Shown in pieces: positions 45,277 to 52,944 of a DNA stretch of 64,000 nucleotides. Position numbers and translations under genes: made by a program. The DNA is from Mycobacterium gordonae (GTDB lineage: Bacteria > Actinomycetota > Actinomycetes > Mycobacteriales > Mycobacteriaceae): NCBI RefSeq assembly GCF_017086405.1, contig NZ_CP070973.1, positions 5,426,739 through 5,490,738 of the forward strand, written 5' to 3'. The notes under the pieces are model-generated. The model worked only from the letters and a program-made list of their open reading frames with translations, was not told where the DNA came from and ran no database searches. Positions within the stretch are counted from its first letter, which is position 1. Each line of letters begins with the position of its first letter.

Positions 45277-45812
45277 GCAAGTCGCAGACGCCGCGGCGGC
45301 TGTACACGCCGCGGACCTCGCGTCGCTACACGCCGCGGGTGGACGCCGAGACGGTGGGGCAGTTCACCGAATCCATCGCGAGGTTTTTCGGAACCGGCCG
45401 CTATCTGCTGTTGCAGACCATCGTGGTGATCGTGTGGATTGCGATCAACCTGATCGCGGTCCGCTGGCGTTGGGACCCCTACCCGTTCATCCTGCTCAAC
45501 CTGGCCTTCTCCACCCAGGCCGCCTACGCCGCGCCGCTGATCCTGCTCGCCCAGAACCGGCAAGAGAATCGCGACCGCGTTGCGCTGGAAGAGGATCGCC
45601 GCCGAGCCGCGCAGACCAAGGCCGACACCGAGTATCTGGCCCGCGAATTGGCTGCGCTGCGACTGTCCATCGGCGAGGTCCCGACCCGGGACTACCTGCG
45701 CCACGAACTGGAAGGACTGCGGACGCTGTTGGCGAACATGCAAACGACCGGTCCGGATGGCGGGACCCGGAGTTCCGACGGCTCCGAACGGCGTAGTAAG
45801 AAAACCAGCTGA
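45273..45812 (+). CDS. DUF1003 membrane protein (Rv1231c homologue)
   Basis: A 179-residue membrane protein of the DUF1003 family. A basic N-terminus (RRLYTPRTSRRYTPR) precedes FTESIARFFGTGRYLL, then helix 1 (TIVVIVWIAINLIAV), the DUF1003 hallmark RWDPYPFILLNLAFSTQAAY with helix 2, and LILLAQNRQENRDRV. A charged coiled-coil-like tail follows (EEDRRRAAQTKADTEYLARE). GTG 45273 overlaps the stop of the upstream MgtE_N/CBS gene by four bases. The conserved pairing implies they act together; activity unknown. Confidence 0.87.
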   Translation: MSKSQTPRRLYTPRTSRRYTPRVDAETVGQFTESIARFFGTGRYLLLQTIVVIVWIAINLIAVRWRWDPYPFILLNLAFSTQAAYAAPLILLAQNRQENRDRVALEEDRRRAAQTKADTEYLARELAALRLSIGEVPTRDYLRHELEGLRTLLANMQTTGPDGGTRSSDGSERRSKKTS

Positions 45813-45928
45813 GATTCAAGAGGGCCATTGCGCTACTCGCGTGACGAGAGTTATGTATGGTGATCTAGTTCACGAAGCTAACAAGTGGTCAGTTTCCCGG
45901 CGGCTCACGGAATTTGAGGACGGTCGAG

Positions 45929-47359
45929 GTGCATATTGGGGGACGCTGGGCTGACAACCCGGCCGTCGCAAAGGTGCGTCATACAGCGGTACGTGTCACA
46001 CGCACCCCCGTCTTCGGCGTCGTCATGATCTCTCCCTTGATTTTCGCCAGTGCCGTCGGCGCTGCCGCGCCTTCATTGCACGGCAAGAACCAACCCCACC
46101 GCGCGGCCATCACGCCGGTGGCCGCGGTGGGCCCGGCCCCCCACACCGACCTGTCCGGTCCCACCGTCATCTCCATCCAGCGGGTGCCCACCAGCTTCCA
46201 CGTCGCAGCGGCCACCAGTTCCGCCCCGCCACCTCCCACGGTCGTGAATACCCCTGGCGCACTTGGCATTCCGATAATGGCCCTGTCGGCATACCGCAAC
46301 GCCGAGCAGAAGATGGCGGCCGCGCAACCCGGCTGTGGGGTCAGCTGGAACCTACTTGCCGGCATCGGGCGCATCGAGTCTGGTCACGCGGGTGGCGGCG
46401 CCGTCGATGCCCGCGGCACCGCCACCAACCCGATCTACGGTCCGGCTCTGGATGGCACGCTGCCCGGCAATGAGGTCATCGTCCAGCGAGACCAGGGCAA
46501 TCGGGTGACCTACGCCCGCGCCATGGGGCCGATGCAGTTCCTGCCCGGCACCTGGGCGCGCTACGCCGTCGACGGTGACGGCGACGGCATCCCCGACCCG
46601 CAGAACCTGTTCGACGCAACGCTGGCCGCCGCCCGCTACCTGTGCAGCGGCGGCCTCAACCTGCGCGACCCGTCGCAGGTGATGGCCGCGATTCTGCGCT
46701 ACAACAACTCGATGTCCTACGCCCAGAACGTGCTGGGCTGGGCCGCCGCGTACGCCACCGGCGTGGTTCCCGTCGACCTGCCGCCGATCACCGGTCCACC
46801 GCCTCCGATCGGCGATGCCCACCTCGAGCACCCGGAGGGGCTCGGGCCGAATCTGCCGCTGAATGTCACCGGCCTGGGAATCGGCGACCCGATGGGGCAG
46901 CACATGCCGCTGATCGACTTCGGGCAGCCGCAGATCCTCTCCCAGTACCCGGCGTCCACCTTCCCGAACCCGCAGACGCCGATGTGGCCGTGGATGCCAC
47001 CGGCCCAGGTGCCGCAGCCTGCTCCGGTGGCCACCCCGGGCTGCACGCTGATCTGCATCAGTTCACAAACCCCCGACTCGCTGCCGCCCGGCGGCGCGCC
47101 GATCCCCAACGGCGGAATCGTCATCGCACCCGCGGCGCCCCCGCCGGCCGCCCCAGCCTTGCCCGACCCGTTCGCCACGCCGCCGCTGCCCCCGGCCGCG
47201 CCACCCGTGGCACCCGCCCCGGCGGCGCCGGCGACACCGGCACCGGCACCGGCACCGGCAAACCGGGCGCCCAACGGCGCACCAGCGCCTAAGCCGGCCG
47301 GTCCTGCGCAGCCGAGCCCGCCGGCTCCCGGCGAACCGGTGCTGGCCCCCGTCAGCTGA
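45929..47359 (+). CDS. Secreted lytic transglycosylase (Rv1230c homologue)
   Basis: A cell-wall hydrolase of about 476 residues that cleaves peptidoglycan glycan strands outside the membrane. An N-terminal signal-anchor (FGVVMISPLIFASAVGAAA) precedes a Pro/Ala region. The catalytic SLT domain, roughly residues 130-275, has ISWNLLAGIGRIESGHAG-like VSWNLLAGIGRIESGH with the catalytic Glu, YGPALDG, ARAMGPMQFLPGTWARY and DGDGDGIPDPQNLFDATLAA. The C-terminal 200 residues are Pro/Ala-rich repeats. Start is uncertain: GTG 45929 is chosen, GAGGA 11 bases upstream; TTG 45914 and GTG 45974 (VRHTAVRVTRTP) are alternatives. Located between DUF1003 and mrp as in M. tuberculosis. Confidence 0.87.
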   Translation: MHIGGRWADNPAVAKVRHTAVRVTRTPVFGVVMISPLIFASAVGAAAPSLHGKNQPHRAAITPVAAVGPAPHTDLSGPTVISIQRVPTSFHVAAATSSAPPPPTVVNTPGALGIPIMALSAYRNAEQKMAAAQPGCGVSWNLLAGIGRIESGHAGGGAVDARGTATNPIYGPALDGTLPGNEVIVQRDQGNRVTYARAMGPMQFLPGTWARYAVDGDGDGIPDPQNLFDATLAAARYLCSGGLNLRDPSQVMAAILRYNNSMSYAQNVLGWAAAYATGVVPVDLPPITGPPPPIGDAHLEHPEGLGPNLPLNVTGLGIGDPMGQHMPLIDFGQPQILSQYPASTFPNPQTPMWPWMPPAQVPQPAPVATPGCTLICISSQTPDSLPPGGAPIPNGGIVIAPAAPPPAAPALPDPFATPPLPPAAPPVAPAPAAPATPAPAPAPANRAPNGAPAPKPAGPAQPSPPAPGEPVLAPVS

Positions 47360-47402
47360 CCGTCAGCCGGGGCCGGGTTCGCGACGCCTACACTCGGCGT
47401 TG

Positions 47403-48554
47403 ATGTCCGCAAACCAAGATGACGCAACCGATCTGACCAACGCTATCCGCTCGGCGCTGGGCAAGGTGATCGATCCGGAGCTACGCCGCCCCATCACCGA
47501 ACTCGGCATGGTCAAGAGCATCGACGTCGCTCCCGACGGGGGCGTGCACGTGCAGATCTATCTGACCACCGCTGCCTGCCCGAAGAAGACGGAGATCAGC
47601 GAACGGGTGACCCAGGCGGTCGCCGACGTGCCGGGCACCGGGGCGGTACGGGTCAGCCTGGACGTGATGAACGACGAGCAACGCACCGAGCTCCGCAAGC
47701 AGTTGCGCGGAGATGCCGCCGAACCCGTCATTCCCTTCGCCCAGGCCAGCTCCCTGACCCGGGTTTATGCGGTGGCGTCCGGAAAGGGCGGCGTCGGCAA
47801 GTCCACCGTCACGGTCAATCTGGCCGCGGCGATGGCGGCGCGTGGCCTGGCCGTCGGTCTGCTGGACGCCGACATCCACGGCCATTCCATTCCTCGGATG
47901 ATGGGCACCACCGACCGGCCCACCCAGGTGGAATCGATGATCCTGCCCCCCATCGCCCATGAGGTGAAGGTCATCTCTATCGCCCAGTTCACCAAGGACA
48001 ACACCCCGGTGGTGTGGCGGGGGCCGATGCTGCACCGCGCGCTGCAGCAGTTTCTGTCCGACGTGTACTGGGGCGATCTGGACGTGCTGCTGCTCGACCT
48101 ACCCCCCGGCACCGGCGACGTCGCCATCTCGCTGGCACAACTGCTGCCTAACGCCGAAATCCTGGTGGTGACCACGCCTCAGCTGGCCGCGGCCGAGGTG
48201 GCCGAACGAGCCGGCAGCATCGCGATCCAAACGCGCCAGCGTATCGCGGGCGTGGTGGAGAACATGTCCGGACTCACGCTGCCCGACGGCACCACGATGC
48301 AGGTATTCGGCGAGGGCGGCGGCCGACAGGTGGCCGAGCGGTTGTCACGGGCGGTGGGGGCCGACGTGCCACTGCTGGGCCAGATCCCCCTAGACCCCGC
48401 ACTGGTCGCCGCGGGCGATACGGGCGTACCCATGGTGCTCAGCACGCCGGACTCGGCAGTGGGCAAGGAACTGGGCCGCATCGCCGACGGGTTGTCGTCG
48501 CGTCGCCGCGGCCTGGCAGGCATGTCACTCGGTCTGGACCCCACCCGCCGCTAG
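47403..48554 (+). CDS. mrp: Mrp/NBP35-family Fe-S cluster carrier ATPase
   Basis: A 383-residue cytoplasmic P-loop ATPase that binds and delivers Fe-S clusters. An N-terminal MIP18/DUF59 domain occupies residues 10-85 (VIDPELRRPITELGMVKSID and the Cys of TTAACPKKTEI). The Mrp ATPase domain follows with the deviant Walker A GKGGVGKSTV near residue 128, LLDADIHGHSIPRMMG (Walker A'), VVWRGPMLHRALQQFL and LLDLPPGTGD. The CxxC pair of longer family members is not obvious (GVVENMSGL lacks it), a deviation worth noting. ATG 47403 follows a TTG that would add one residue. Single gene, convergent with tatB. Confidence 0.93.
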   Translation: MSANQDDATDLTNAIRSALGKVIDPELRRPITELGMVKSIDVAPDGGVHVQIYLTTAACPKKTEISERVTQAVADVPGTGAVRVSLDVMNDEQRTELRKQLRGDAAEPVIPFAQASSLTRVYAVASGKGGVGKSTVTVNLAAAMAARGLAVGLLDADIHGHSIPRMMGTTDRPTQVESMILPPIAHEVKVISIAQFTKDNTPVVWRGPMLHRALQQFLSDVYWGDLDVLLLDLPPGTGDVAISLAQLLPNAEILVVTTPQLAAAEVAERAGSIAIQTRQRIAGVVENMSGLTLPDGTTMQVFGEGGGRQVAERLSRAVGADVPLLGQIPLDPALVAAGDTGVPMVLSTPDSAVGKELGRIADGLSSRRRGLAGMSLGLDPTRR

Positions 48555-48569
48555 ACCGGCGAGCAGCTA

Positions 48570-48965
48570 CTAGGTGGCGTCCGTGTCGAACGGGGTGCAC
48601 TCGGGCGCCACAGGCGGCGACGAGGGCTCCGTCGTGGCCGGCGCATCCTGTTGCTTCGCGGGCGCAGGCGCGTCGAAGTTACCGGTGAAAATCGAATCGT
48701 CCCCGTCGAGCAGGTGCTTGGTCAGCGCAGCACGCGGGGTCATGCCGCGCAACTTCTGCAGCTCGCTCAGTTGACCGCGAATGTCGTCGAACTCCGGACC
48801 CATGTCCTCGCGCAGCTGGTTGGACACCCCGCTGAGGTAATCGCGCGCCTGGCGCAGCGCGCCCGCCGTCCAGCGAATGGCGCCGGGCAACCGCTCCGGC
48901 CCGAGCACCACCAGTCCGACCACGACGAGGACCAGCATCTCCCCCCAGCCGATGTTGGCGAACAT
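48570..48965 (-). CDS. tatB: Sec-independent translocase protein TatB
   Basis: A 131-residue inner-membrane subunit of the twin-arginine translocase, same length as M. tuberculosis TatB. The N-terminal helix with the family motif is MFANIGWGEMLVLVVVGLVV then LGPERLPGAIRW (Glu and Gly-Pro hinge). An amphipathic helix (AGALRQARDYLSGVSNQLRE) follows, then a disordered acidic tail (KQQDAPATTEPSSPPVAPE). It binds folded Tat substrates with TatC. Downstream of htrA on the same strand across a 54-bp repeat pair; it probably belongs to the sigE-rseA-htrA-tatB unit. Confidence 0.93.
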   Translation of the reverse strand: MFANIGWGEMLVLVVVGLVVLGPERLPGAIRWTAGALRQARDYLSGVSNQLREDMGPEFDDIRGQLSELQKLRGMTPRAALTKHLLDGDDSIFTGNFDAPAPAKQQDAPATTEPSSPPVAPECTPFDTDAT

Positions 48966-48969
48966 CAGG

Positions 48970-49077
48970 TCGGATGGTGATGACCCGCAGCGCCCGGCTG
49001 GGCCGCGCTTGCGCTCATCGGGATCGGACGGTGATGACCCGCAGCGCCCGGCTGCGCCGCGCTTGCGCTCATCACGA
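48970..49077 (-). repeat. Two 54-bp MIRU-like repeats between htrA and tatB
   Basis: Two tandem units start at 48970 and 49024 (exact 54-bp period) and differ at only a few bases. On the coding strand each reads TGATGAGCGCAAGCGCGGC...GGGTCATCACC, i.e. a stop-start overlap (TGATG) within a GC-rich palindromic segment. The second unit's TGATGAG coincides with the end of htrA. The style matches intergenic repeats found between co-transcribed mycobacterial genes. Possibly an RNA structure tuning tatB translation. Confidence 0.75.
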
Positions 49078-50580
49078 GCTGGTGTCGGGGTCAGGTTTGA
49101 CGGTCAGCGTGACATGACGGCCGTCGCGGACCACCTCGATCGGCGCGTCCTGGCCGATGGTCAGCTGCCGCACGGCGACGACGGCCTCGTCGGAGTCAGC
49201 GACCTTACGGCCCCCGATCTTGACGATTACGTCGTTCTCCAGGATTCCGCCCTTTTGCGCCGGTCCCCCGGCCTTCACATTGGCCACCTGGGCGCCCGAG
49301 GCGATCTCGTTGCTCACCGACCGGGTGCTGATGCCCAGCGTCGGGTGCAGGATCTTCCCGTCCTTGATCAGCGTTTGCGCGACCAATTTCATCTCGTTCA
49401 CCGGGATCGCGAAGCCCAGTCCGCTGGCGCTGTCGGACAGCGACTTGCCGGCGGTGTTGATCCCGATCACCTGGGAGTCCATGTCGATCAGCGGGCCGCC
49501 GGAGTTGCCGTGGTTGATCGAGGCGTCGGTCTGCAGTGCATCGATGACGGTGTCGGTGTCAGAACCCTCGCCCGACAGCGGGACCGGGCGGTGCAGCGCG
49601 CTGATGATGCCGTGCGTCACCGTGCTACGCAGACCCAGCGGAGCACCGGCCGCGATCACCTCGTCGCCGACCCGCACCTTGTCCGAATCGCCGAGCCGGG
49701 CCACGCTCAGGTTGTCGACATTGTCGACCTTTAGAACGGCCAGGTCGGTCTTGGGGTCGCGTCCCACCAGGCTGGCGGGCACTTCCTTGCCGTCGTTGAA
49801 CACCACCGTCGTTTTGAACTGGCTGGGGTTGTTGGCGGCTTCGGAGATGACGTGGTTGTTGGTGACGATGTAGCCACGCCCGTCGATGACGACCCCGGAG
49901 CCCTGCATTCCCTCCTGGTCGCTCTTGGACTCGATAGTCACCACGGAGTCGGCGACGGCGGCTGCCACCTTGGTGAATCGGCCGGCCGGCTCCTCGGCGT
50001 TGCCGGCGGTCGAGAGCGTCACCTTGGACGTGGTGAACGCCTCGACCACCTCGGCCGTCTTGCGCCCGATGATCCCGCCGAGCGCACCGATCACCAGGGC
50101 GATGATCAGCAGCACGGCCAGCGCCAGGTAGGACACCTTTCCGCCGAACAGCACATCGCGAACGCCGAGCTTGCCGCTGTGGCGGAACTCGCCGTGGGCG
50201 ACTACCGGCGGTAGCGCCGGGGTGCCCAACGCGGCAGCCGCGGCGGGATCGCGCCACGGGTCGTCTGGATCGTCGGGCTCGCCGTTCTTCTCAGCGGCCA
50301 GTGCCGCAGAGTCGATGGGGTGCCGCTGCAGAGTCTCGGTGCCGCCGAAGGGGCGGCCGAAGGCCTCGGCGAGCACCGGGTCAGCCGGCTGGTCGTGGGC
50401 GTGGAACTCGGACTGATCGCGAAACTTCTGCGGTCGCACGCGATCAGCGACAAATGATCCCTGCTGCCCGGGCGGGCGGCCGAACGTCTGACGGGCCCCA
50501 GGGTCGACCGGCGGCCGATAGATGGGACGCGGTGCCAGCCGTTCGGTGTCCTGGCCGTTGTTGCCTTCGTCGGAGGTCAC
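49072..50580 (-). CDS. htrA: HtrA/DegP-type serine protease
   Basis: A 502-residue membrane-anchored protease for envelope protein quality control. Residues 1-150 are a cytoplasmic Pro-rich and acidic region. One transmembrane helix (YLALAVLLIIALVIGALGG) lies near residues 152-170. The trypsin-like domain has catalytic His (VTNNHVI), Asp (DPKTDLAVLKV) and Ser (INHGNSGGPL), all intact. A C-terminal PDZ domain follows (GILENDVIVKIGGRKVADSD). GTG 50580 is the start. Upstream in the same direction are rseA and sigE. In M. tuberculosis HtrA is functionally linked to the SigE stress response and is likely essential, from published work. Confidence 0.94.
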   Translation of the reverse strand: MTSDEGNNGQDTERLAPRPIYRPPVDPGARQTFGRPPGQQGSFVADRVRPQKFRDQSEFHAHDQPADPVLAEAFGRPFGGTETLQRHPIDSAALAAEKNGEPDDPDDPWRDPAAAAALGTPALPPVVAHGEFRHSGKLGVRDVLFGGKVSYLALAVLLIIALVIGALGGIIGRKTAEVVEAFTTSKVTLSTAGNAEEPAGRFTKVAAAVADSVVTIESKSDQEGMQGSGVVIDGRGYIVTNNHVISEAANNPSQFKTTVVFNDGKEVPASLVGRDPKTDLAVLKVDNVDNLSVARLGDSDKVRVGDEVIAAGAPLGLRSTVTHGIISALHRPVPLSGEGSDTDTVIDALQTDASINHGNSGGPLIDMDSQVIGINTAGKSLSDSASGLGFAIPVNEMKLVAQTLIKDGKILHPTLGISTRSVSNEIASGAQVANVKAGGPAQKGGILENDVIVKIGGRKVADSDEAVVAVRQLTIGQDAPIEVVRDGRHVTLTVKPDPDTSS

Positions 50581-50746
50581 GGTTCCTCTTCTAGATCCGT
50601 CTCGGAGCCCGGCACCGGGCCGGCCGTACGCACAGCAAAGGACCGCATGGTCCTGGCAGTCTTGTCGATGTCCACCCTAGTATCCACGGATCCCGGCCGG
50701 TCGCCACGAACGCACGCGAAGGCCGCGCGGGGACGCAAACCTCAAG

Positions 50747-51133
50747 CTAACGACGCTTCCGCTGATCGTCGCGCTCGGCAAGATTGTCCGAGAGCGGAAG
50801 AGCGTCATCATGCGGGTAGTGCGGTATTTCGGACAGCAACCCCAACAAAGAGCTCGGAATGCGGATCGGGTGTGAATCGCGCAGCGCCGCACGGGCGAGG
50901 CTGTGATCGTCGACTTCGGCCGCGCACTGCGCACACAGCGACAGGTGGTGCGCCGCCCGGAGATGGGCGTTCATCCGCAGCTCACCGTCCACGAATGCCG
51001 CGATGGCCTCGATGGAGAGGTGCTCGGTCGACCGGAACTGACGAGGCGCGCCCACCGGCGCGTCGCTCTGGGAGGCGAATTGGGCAGGCAGCCACGAGAA
51101 CGCACGCCGGAAAACAGCTCCCCGGTCGGCCAT
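50747..51133 (-). CDS. rseA: Anti-sigma-E factor RseA
   Basis: A 128-residue cytoplasmic anti-sigma factor that sequesters SigE. It contains the zinc-binding anti-sigma (ZAS) motif His63-x3-Cys67-x2-Cys70 (HHLSLCAQC), and a preceding LSIEAIAAFVDGEL helix that contacts sigma. There is no transmembrane segment, as in M. tuberculosis RseA, so release must be cytoplasmic (redox or phosphorylation by PknB then Clp proteolysis, reported for M. tuberculosis). ATG 51133 follows a GGAGGGAG ribosome site, which fixes the start. It is shorter than the M. tuberculosis protein (154 annotated). Between sigE (155 bp upstream) and htrA. Confidence 0.9.
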   Translation of the reverse strand: MADRGAVFRRAFSWLPAQFASQSDAPVGAPRQFRSTEHLSIEAIAAFVDGELRMNAHLRAAHHLSLCAQCAAEVDDHSLARAALRDSHPIRIPSSLLGLLSEIPHYPHDDALPLSDNLAERDDQRKRR

Positions 51134-51252
51134 CACCAGCTCCCTCCGCGCCCTAGTAAGCCATTTGTATCTCGAATGTAGCGCGGTGTGCTGCTTGATA
51201 ACCATGATCGGCCCTTCAAACCCCGGAATTTGGGATCGGTTGGCAACCGTGC

Positions 51253-51279
51253 GGTGGCCGAAATGATGACTCGGCCACC
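51253..51279 (-). terminator. Perfect 9-bp stem-loop after sigE
   Basis: GGTGGCCGA (51253-51261), a 9-base loop, then TCGGCCACC (51271-51279) form a perfect stem starting ten bases after the sigE stop. No U-tract follows. It could terminate or attenuate transcription into rseA, or protect the sigE mRNA end, allowing different sigE and rseA levels. Confidence 0.5.
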
Positions 51280-51288
51280 CCAGGCGAC

Positions 51289-52065
51289 TTAGCTGGCCGT
51301 CCGCATCGAACGGTCGTCGTGTAGGCCGATCTCGGGATGAGCGGCCAGGTAGTCGCGCAGCGCTTGGCGCCCACGGTGAATCCGGCTGCGTACCGTGCCG
51401 AGCTTGACGCCCAAGGTGGCGCCGATCTCCTCGTAGGACAGACCCTCGATATCGCACAGAACCACCGCGGCGCGGAATTCCGGCGGCAGTGAATCGAGCG
51501 CCGCTTGCAGATCCGGCCCCAGCCGAGAGTCGTGGTAGATCTGCTCCGGGTTGGGCTCGTCGGCGGGCACCCGGTCGTAGTCCTCGGGCAGTGCCTCCAT
51601 CCGGATGCGGGCCCGGCGGCGCACCATGTCGAGGAAGAGGTTGGTGGTGATGCGGTGCAGCCAGCCCTCGAAAGTACCGGGCTGGTAGTTCTGGACAGAC
51701 CGAAAAACCCTGATGAAGGTCTCTTGTGTCAAGTCCTCGGCGTCGTGTTGATTGCCCGAGAGGCGGTAGGCCAGCCGGTACACGCGGTCGGCGTGCTGAC
51801 GCACCAACTCATCCCAGGAGGGCATGGTGGCCTTGTCGCCGGTCGCGTCGAAAATCGCGGTGCCAAGCAACGTGTCAGATGGTTCCACCCAGTCGTCATC
51901 GGCAACCTGTTGCGGGTGCGACATGGTGGTCGGGCTCAAAGTGGTGATTTTTTGTTCCTCCGGTTTTCCCCTGCCATCCAGGGTCGGCATTTCTTCACTC
52001 GCCGAAACACGAAGTTCCCACCGTGTATTCCCGTGATCCTCGCCCCAGAGCGCGCCGCGTTCCAT
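51289..52065 (-). CDS. sigE: ECF sigma factor SigE
   Basis: A 258-residue extracytoplasmic-function sigma factor for surface stress. Region 2 is seen at SWDELVRQHADRVYRLAYRL through DLTQETFIRVFRSVQNYQ with the -10-binding segment FEGWLHRITTNLFLDMVRRR. Region 4 is LPPEFRAAVVLCDIEGLSYE, IGATLGVKLGTVRSRIHRGR, binding the -35 element. The N-terminal 75 residues differ most from M. tuberculosis SigE, though TLSPTTMSHPQQV is shared, and that MSHPQQV ATG is a known alternative start in the family. C-terminus ends DRSMRTAS. Its product is restrained by RseA encoded just downstream. Confidence 0.96.
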   Translation of the reverse strand: MERGALWGEDHGNTRWELRVSASEEMPTLDGRGKPEEQKITTLSPTTMSHPQQVADDDWVEPSDTLLGTAIFDATGDKATMPSWDELVRQHADRVYRLAYRLSGNQHDAEDLTQETFIRVFRSVQNYQPGTFEGWLHRITTNLFLDMVRRRARIRMEALPEDYDRVPADEPNPEQIYHDSRLGPDLQAALDSLPPEFRAAVVLCDIEGLSYEEIGATLGVKLGTVRSRIHRGRQALRDYLAAHPEIGLHDDRSMRTAS

Positions 52066-52110
52066 ACGGCCTACCGTCGCGTACCCGAGTGTGGGCGAGG
52101 TATGAGCAGT

Positions 52111-52126
52111 CTGAGCTTTAGCTGAG
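52111..52126 (-). promoter_or_regulatory. CTCAG direct repeat upstream of sigE
   Basis: On the coding strand CTCAGCTAAAGCTCAG carries two direct copies of CTCAG eleven bp apart, about 46 bp before the annotated SigE start. Direct-repeat spacing of one helical turn suits a response regulator; MprA controls sigE in M. tuberculosis through direct repeats, but I cannot confirm that this is an MprA box. Confidence 0.35.
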
Positions 52127-52268
52127 AAACCATACTGTTACCTGCATCTTCCAGCAGTTATTGAGTTTGCTGTGACCTCTGTCCGGCCACTCTTCTCGGG
52201 TGTGTCGGTGTCCGGCCCGACGGGCGCGCCTGAGCGACGGGTGCACCGGTTGGGCATACTCTGCGGAC

Positions 52269-52943
52269 ATGGAGGGCACGTCTGACACCAGCGACGAGAC
52301 CGGTCACACGACGCGCAGCAGGGCGGATTCGCTTGTGGCGCACGCCGAAGGGTCGATATCTGAGGACGCGGTCCTTGCCGGTGCCCGGGAACGCGCCGTC
52401 GACAGTGGGGCCGGCGCCGTCACACCCGCGGTCGGCGCGCTGCTGAGCGTGCTGGCCAAACTGAGCGGCGGCAAGGCGGTCGCCGAGGTCGGCACCGGGG
52501 CCGGAGTCAGCGGGTTGTGGTTGCTGTCGGGCATGAGTGACGACGGCGTCCTGACCACCATCGATATCGAACCGGAATATGTTCGGCTGGCCCGGCAGAC
52601 CTTCGGCGAGGCGCATATCGGGCCGTCACGCACCCGGCTCATCAGCGGACGCGCCCAGGAAGTCCTCACCCGCCTCGCGGACGACTCCTACGACCTGGTG
52701 TTCATCGACGCCGACCCGATCGACCAGCCGGACTACGTCGTGGAAGGGGTCCGTTTGTTGCGATCCGGCGGGGTCATCGTCGTGCATCGGGCCGCTTTGG
52801 GCGGCCGCGCCGGTGATCCTGAAGCCCGTGACGCCGAGGTGGCGGCGGTGCGCGAAGCGGCGCGGTTGATCGCCGAAGACGAACGCTTGACGCCGGCGTT
52901 GATACCGCTGGGTGACGGGCTCTTGGCCGCCGTCCGCGATTAG
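52269..52943 (+). CDS. O-methyltransferase (Rv1220c homologue)
   Basis: A 224-residue SAM-dependent O-methyltransferase of the catechol-OMT-like (Methyltransf_3) family, cytoplasmic. Seen: N-terminal helices SLVAHAEGSISEDAVLAGAR, motif I VAEVGTGAGVSGLW (residues 70-83), acidic loop TIDIEPEYVRLA, metal/SAM motif LVFIDADPIDQPDYV and the C-terminal VHRAALGGRAGDP. It begins at ATG 52269 after a divergent 203-bp region shared with sigE. The order next to sigE matches M. tuberculosis. Substrate unknown. Confidence 0.9.
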   Translation: MEGTSDTSDETGHTTRSRADSLVAHAEGSISEDAVLAGARERAVDSGAGAVTPAVGALLSVLAKLSGGKAVAEVGTGAGVSGLWLLSGMSDDGVLTTIDIEPEYVRLARQTFGEAHIGPSRTRLISGRAQEVLTRLADDSYDLVFIDADPIDQPDYVVEGVRLLRSGGVIVVHRAALGGRAGDPEARDAEVAAVREAARLIAEDERLTPALIPLGDGLLAAVRD

Positions 52944-52944
52944 G

